This document shows positions 61,123 to 64,000 of a DNA stretch of 64,000 bases, piece by piece; within the stretch, counting starts at the first letter, position 1; the number at the start of each line of letters is the position of its first letter. The notes beneath the pieces were generated by a model. It had not been told where the DNA came from, made no database searches, and was given only the letters and a program-made list of their open reading frames with translations. The stretch comes from Gaiellasilicea sp963811885 (GTDB lineage: Bacteria; Actinomycetota; Thermoleophilia; Gaiellales; Gaiellaceae), in assembly GCA_963811885.1 (NCBI GenBank), contig CAWETB010000008.1:1-64000 (forward strand), in the 5' to 3' direction. Made by a program: the position numbers and the translations under genes.

Positions 61123-62115
61123 CTAGACGTAGACGAGCACGAGCGCGCCGCCCGGGATCGAGGCGCCGCCCGCGGGCGATTGCGACACGATCTTGCTCTC
61201 GTTCCGGATCTCGCCGTCGCCGACGGTCAGCGCCAGCACCTCGAAGCCCGCCTGCTCGAGCGCGTCGCGTCCCTCACCGAGGGTCTGCCCGGCTGTGGAC
61301 GGCACGGTGACCTTCTCGGCGGGGTCCGGGCCGGTCGAGACGTTCAGCTGAACGGTGGCGCCGCGCTCGAGCTCCGTGCCCGCCGGCTGCGCCTGCGCGA
61401 CCACCCGGCCGAACGGCTCCTGCGAGGGCACGTACGCGGCACTCACCTTCAGCCCCTCGTCGGCGAACGCGCGCGCCGCGCCGGCGAGCTCCTGTCCGAC
61501 CACATCGGGGACGACGGCGGGGCTGGGTTGAGGCGGAGGGGCCGTCGTCGTTTGAGCAGTCGTCGTCCCCGTCGTGGTCGTGGCGCCGGTGGTAGTGGTT
61601 CCCTGCGCCTCCTGTGCCACGTTCAGCCGCACGCTCGCGCCCTCCGGCTGGGTGGTGCCGGGCGCCGGGTTCTGCGCCACCACCGTTCCGGCCGGCTCGG
61701 TCGGAAGGCACGGAGACGAGATTGGCCTCGAAGCCCGCTTCGCGCAGCGTCGCCGTCGCCTCCGAGGAGGTCGTCCCGACGACGTCCGGAACCGTCCGCT
61801 CCGCCGCCTGCGTCGTCGCTGCGGTCGTCGTCGCAGACTGGTCGTCGTCGTCGCGCGTGAGCAGGTAGAAGGCGCCGAGCCCCAGCAGGACGAGGATCAG
61901 TAGCGCCAGCAGCCAGGGCCAGAGCGTCGGCGGCTTCCGGGGCGGCTCGGTCTCCTCGACGACGACGGCGTCATCCACGACCGGTCGCCGTCACCACCGT
62001 CTCCGGCGCCCCACTCGTCGCGCACGACCGTCTCGTCGACCGGCTCGTCGGGAGGGACGATCACGGTCTCGTCGTCGGCGGGATCCGGCGGATCTCGAGG
62101 CGGAGGCTCGGCCAT
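61123..62115 (-). CDS. Membrane protein with three PASTA domains, two frame breaks
   Basis: ATG 62115 (MAEPPPRDPPDPADDETVIV), an acidic cytoplasmic tail rich in Glu/Asp/Thr (DETVVRDEW-type), one membrane helix (LWPWLLALLILVLLGLGAFY) and outside three PASTA units: VPDVVGTTSSEATATLREAG, VPDVVGQELAGAARAFADEG and VPSTAGQTLGEGRDALEQAG. A Thr-rich linker (TTTTGATTTT) lies between. Frame breaks near 61960 and 61710. Looks like the extracellular part of a PknB kinase attached to a kinase-free tail, possibly a phospho-target. Confidence 0.75.
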
Positions 62116-62167
62116 CGACACCATCTTCCCGTTGCGCCGCGTTCCATGCCTCGTAGACTCGTCCGCG

Positions 62168-63055
62168 ATGAGCGCCGACGCGTACCGGACGCCGGATGAG
62201 TGCTTCGAGGGCCTGCCCGGCTACGCGTTCGACCCGCACTACGTCGACCAGGACGGGCTCCGGATGCACTACCTCGACGAGGGCGACGGCCCCGCCGTCC
62301 TGCTCCTGCACGGCGAGCCGACGTGGTCGTACCTCTACCGCACGATCATCCCGGAGCTGACGCCGTCGGCGCGCGCGATCGCGCCCGACTACTTCGGCTT
62401 CGGCCGCTCGGACAAGCCGCTCCGGCTCGAGGACTACGGCTACGACTTCCACGTCCGCTCGATCGAGCGGCTCGCCGACGAGCTCGACCTCCGCGACGCG
62501 ACCGTCGTCGTCCAGGACTGGGGCGGGCCGGTCGGCCTCCGGCTCGCGGTCGAGCGGCCCGACCGGATCGGCAAGCTCGTGATCATGAACACCGGCATCG
62601 GCGGCGGCCGGCCGCCGTCGGAGGAGTGGCTCCGCTTCCGCGACTGGATGGAGCGCCTCGGCACCGACATCGTCCCCGGCCGGCTCGTCGAGATCTCCGC
62701 GGTGCAGCCGATCGCGGCGGAGGTGGTCGAGGCCTACAGCGCGCCGTGGCCGGTCCCGGAGTCGAAGCAGGGGATCCTCGCCTTCCCCGGCCTCGTCCCG
62801 ATCTCACCCGATCATCCCGACCTGCCCGCGCACATGGCCGTGCGGGAGGCGCTCTCGAACTGGGACCGCCCCGCCCTCGTGCTCTTCTCCGACTCGGATC
62901 CGATCTTCTCGCCGCGAGCGGCCGAGCGGATCGCGGCGCACATCCCGGGAGCGGGCGAGCCGGAGATCGTCGCCGGCGCCGGCCACTTCCTCCAGGAGGA
63001 TCAGGGCGAGCTGATCGGCCGCCGGATCTCCGAGTTCGTCGCTTCGACCTCGTAA
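62168..63055 (+). CDS. Haloalkane dehalogenase (HLD-I type alpha/beta hydrolase)
   Basis: 295 residues, ATG 62168. LLLHGEPTWSYLYRTIIPEL carries the oxyanion Glu; VVVQDWGGPVGLRLAVERPD has nucleophile D117 and halide-binding W118 (as D124-W125 of DhlA); the Asp region is LVLFSDSDPIFSP and the His IVAGAGHFLQEDQGE. Cleaves carbon-halogen bonds hydrolytically; natural substrate open. Its 3' end overlaps the convergent MMPL gene by 55 bp. Confidence 0.88.
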   Translation: MSADAYRTPDECFEGLPGYAFDPHYVDQDGLRMHYLDEGDGPAVLLLHGEPTWSYLYRTIIPELTPSARAIAPDYFGFGRSDKPLRLEDYGYDFHVRSIERLADELDLRDATVVVQDWGGPVGLRLAVERPDRIGKLVIMNTGIGGGRPPSEEWLRFRDWMERLGTDIVPGRLVEISAVQPIAAEVVEAYSAPWPVPESKQGILAFPGLVPISPDHPDLPAHMAVREALSNWDRPALVLFSDSDPIFSPRAAERIAAHIPGAGEPEIVAGAGHFLQEDQGELIGRRISEFVASTS

Positions 63056-64000
63056 TGCGGTAGCCACTCGAGCCAGCGCGGCAGGTACCAGTTGCGGTCG
63101 CCGAGCAGCTCCATCGCCGCCGGCACGAGCACGGAGCGGATCACGGTCGCGTCGAGCAGGAGCGCGACGGCGACGCCGAACCCCATCTGCTGGAACATCA
63201 CGAGCTCGCCGGTCGCGAAGCCGATGAAGACGACGACGATGATCAGCGCGGCGCCGGTGATCAGCCGCGAGGTGGTGCGGACGCCGAACGCGACCGCCTC
63301 GCTCGAGTCGCCCGTCTGCGTGTAGCGCTCGCGGATCCGGCTGAGCAGGAAGACGTGGTAGTCCATCGACAACCCGAAGAGCACCGAGAACAGGAAGAGC
63401 GGCAGCCAGGCCTCGATCGCGTCCACCTGCGGGAAGCCGAACAGCTCGTTGCCGACGCCCTCCTGGAACACGAGCACGATCAGCCCGTAGGCCGCCCCGA
63501 CCGAGAGCAGGTTGAGCGCGATCGCCTTCGCCGGGACGACGATCGAGCGGAACGCGAGCGTGAGCAGGATGAAGCTGAAGCCGAGCACGAACGCGAACAC
63601 GATCGGGAGCCAGTGCTGCATCAGCTCGCGGTAGTCGACGATCTCGGCCGTCTCACCGGTGACGTACACGGTCACGCCGGCGTCGCCGAGCGCTCCCGGC
63701 ACCAGCTCCGTGCGGAGCCGCTCGATCGCCTGCACCGACCGCTCGTCGCGGCTGTCGCCGGCCACGAGCGCCTCGACCACCGCGAGCCGGCCGTCCGGCG
63801 CCGTCTCGAGCTCGGGGTTCCTGAACGCGCCGTCTGCGGCGAGCTCGGTGCGGAGCTGGTCGATCCCCTGACGCACCGGTTGCGCCGCGACGTCGCCCAC
63901 GACGACGATCTGGGCCGTGTCGACGGTGCCGACTCCGAGCTCGCGCTCGAGCGCGTTGAAGCCGTCCTTCGACGCGTAGCCGTCCGGGATCGTCCGCACG
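63001..64000 (-). CDS. MMPL/RND-family transporter, C-terminal half only
   Basis: Cut by the window end, so the N-terminal half is missing. Visible are the outer loop (NALERELGVGTVDTAQIVVV) and membrane helices LPIVFAFVLGFSFILLTLAF, AIALNLLSVGAAYGLIVLVF, LFLFSVLFGLSMDYHVFLLS with SMDYHVFLLSRIRE, the MMPL signature with the proton-relay Asp/Tyr, and GAALIIVVVFIGFATGELVM. In actinobacteria MmpL proteins export lipids. Confidence 0.85.
   Translation of the reverse strand, partial: VRTIPDGYASKDGFNALERELGVGTVDTAQIVVVGDVAAQPVRQGIDQLRTELAADGAFRNPELETAPDGRLAVVEALVAGDSRDERSVQAIERLRTELVPGALGDAGVTVYVTGETAEIVDYRELMQHWLPIVFAFVLGFSFILLTLAFRSIVVPAKAIALNLLSVGAAYGLIVLVFQEGVGNELFGFPQVDAIEAWLPLFLFSVLFGLSMDYHVFLLSRIRERYTQTGDSSEAVAFGVRTTSRLITGAALIIVVVFIGFATGELVMFQQMGFGVAVALLLDATVIRSVLVPAAMELLGDRNWYLPRWLEWLPHYEVEATNSEIRRPISSP

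Noticed and set aside
1..64000. CRISPR array, IS element or prophage
   Set aside because: No evenly spaced identical repeats with spacers, no transposase, integrase or phage structural gene was found on either strand.

Overview
The window is about 70% G+C with dense, short-spaced genes, many GTG starts and many 4-base GTGA stop/start overlaps. These features, the heliorhodopsin, PhoP-type 11-bp direct repeats, a SARP regulator and several protein families suggest a high-GC actinobacterium, most likely of the class Thermoleophilia (Gaiellales/Solirubrobacterales type). The class assignment is inference. More than 20 genes that look otherwise intact are broken by one or a few single-base frame changes. 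The pattern is spread evenly and includes housekeeping genes (ppk, phoU, pit), so indel errors in an assembly explain it better than real gene decay. I give gene coordinates across such breaks and say where they fall.

Region 1 (1-8.7 kb) is a light-response cluster. A CarH/LitR-type MerR regulator with a cobalamin domain sits divergent to an operon of two small membrane proteins and two secreted fasciclin proteins. Next to it are a heliorhodopsin, an SDR and an SRPBCC protein in one tight operon. Divergent from that operon is an FAD oxidoreductase / DUF1365 / cyclopropane-fatty-acid synthase set, a trio known from LitR-type light regulons. Both divergent promoters carry YTGTNNA elements repeated every 11 bp, the geometry of CarH operators. 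The cluster is bounded by two 16-bp copies of a tRNA 3' end, so it may be an integrated island.

Region 2 (8.7-25 kb) holds secreted proteins, a SARP/AfsR-like regulator with its own GCTTTAG repeat operators, a large LuxR-type ATPase regulator with a perfect 22-bp palindrome at its start, an FAD-linked oxidase, a secreted cupin, a broken oxidase remnant and a glutamate decarboxylase.

Region 3 (25-44 kb) is mixed: a lipoprotein hydrolase, DUF202, an orphan PIN toxin, an NrtR-like NUDIX protein, two MDR oxidoreductases (one divergent to a TetR regulator), an aldo/keto reductase fused to a P-loop kinase and a degenerate HAD domain, a SNF2/SWIM pair, SDR, DUF2237, tag, DUF1206 and a Rieske oxygenase.

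Region 4 (44.4-60.5 kb) is a phosphate and polyphosphate island: ppk and ppx, a CYTH-CHAD protein, a DUF47-Pit transporter, pstS-pstC-pstA, two pstB genes, phoU, a soluble PhoR-like kinase and PhoP. An arsR-arsM pair lies between the two phosphate transport systems. PHO-box-like units (GTTCACC every 11 bp), nearly always reading toward the gene they precede, occur before ppk, CYTH-CHAD, pstS, pstB1, an ATP-grasp gene, pstB2-phoU and phoP, which suggests one PhoP regulon. The window ends with two PASTA-domain membrane proteins, a haloalkane dehalogenase and a truncated MMPL transporter.
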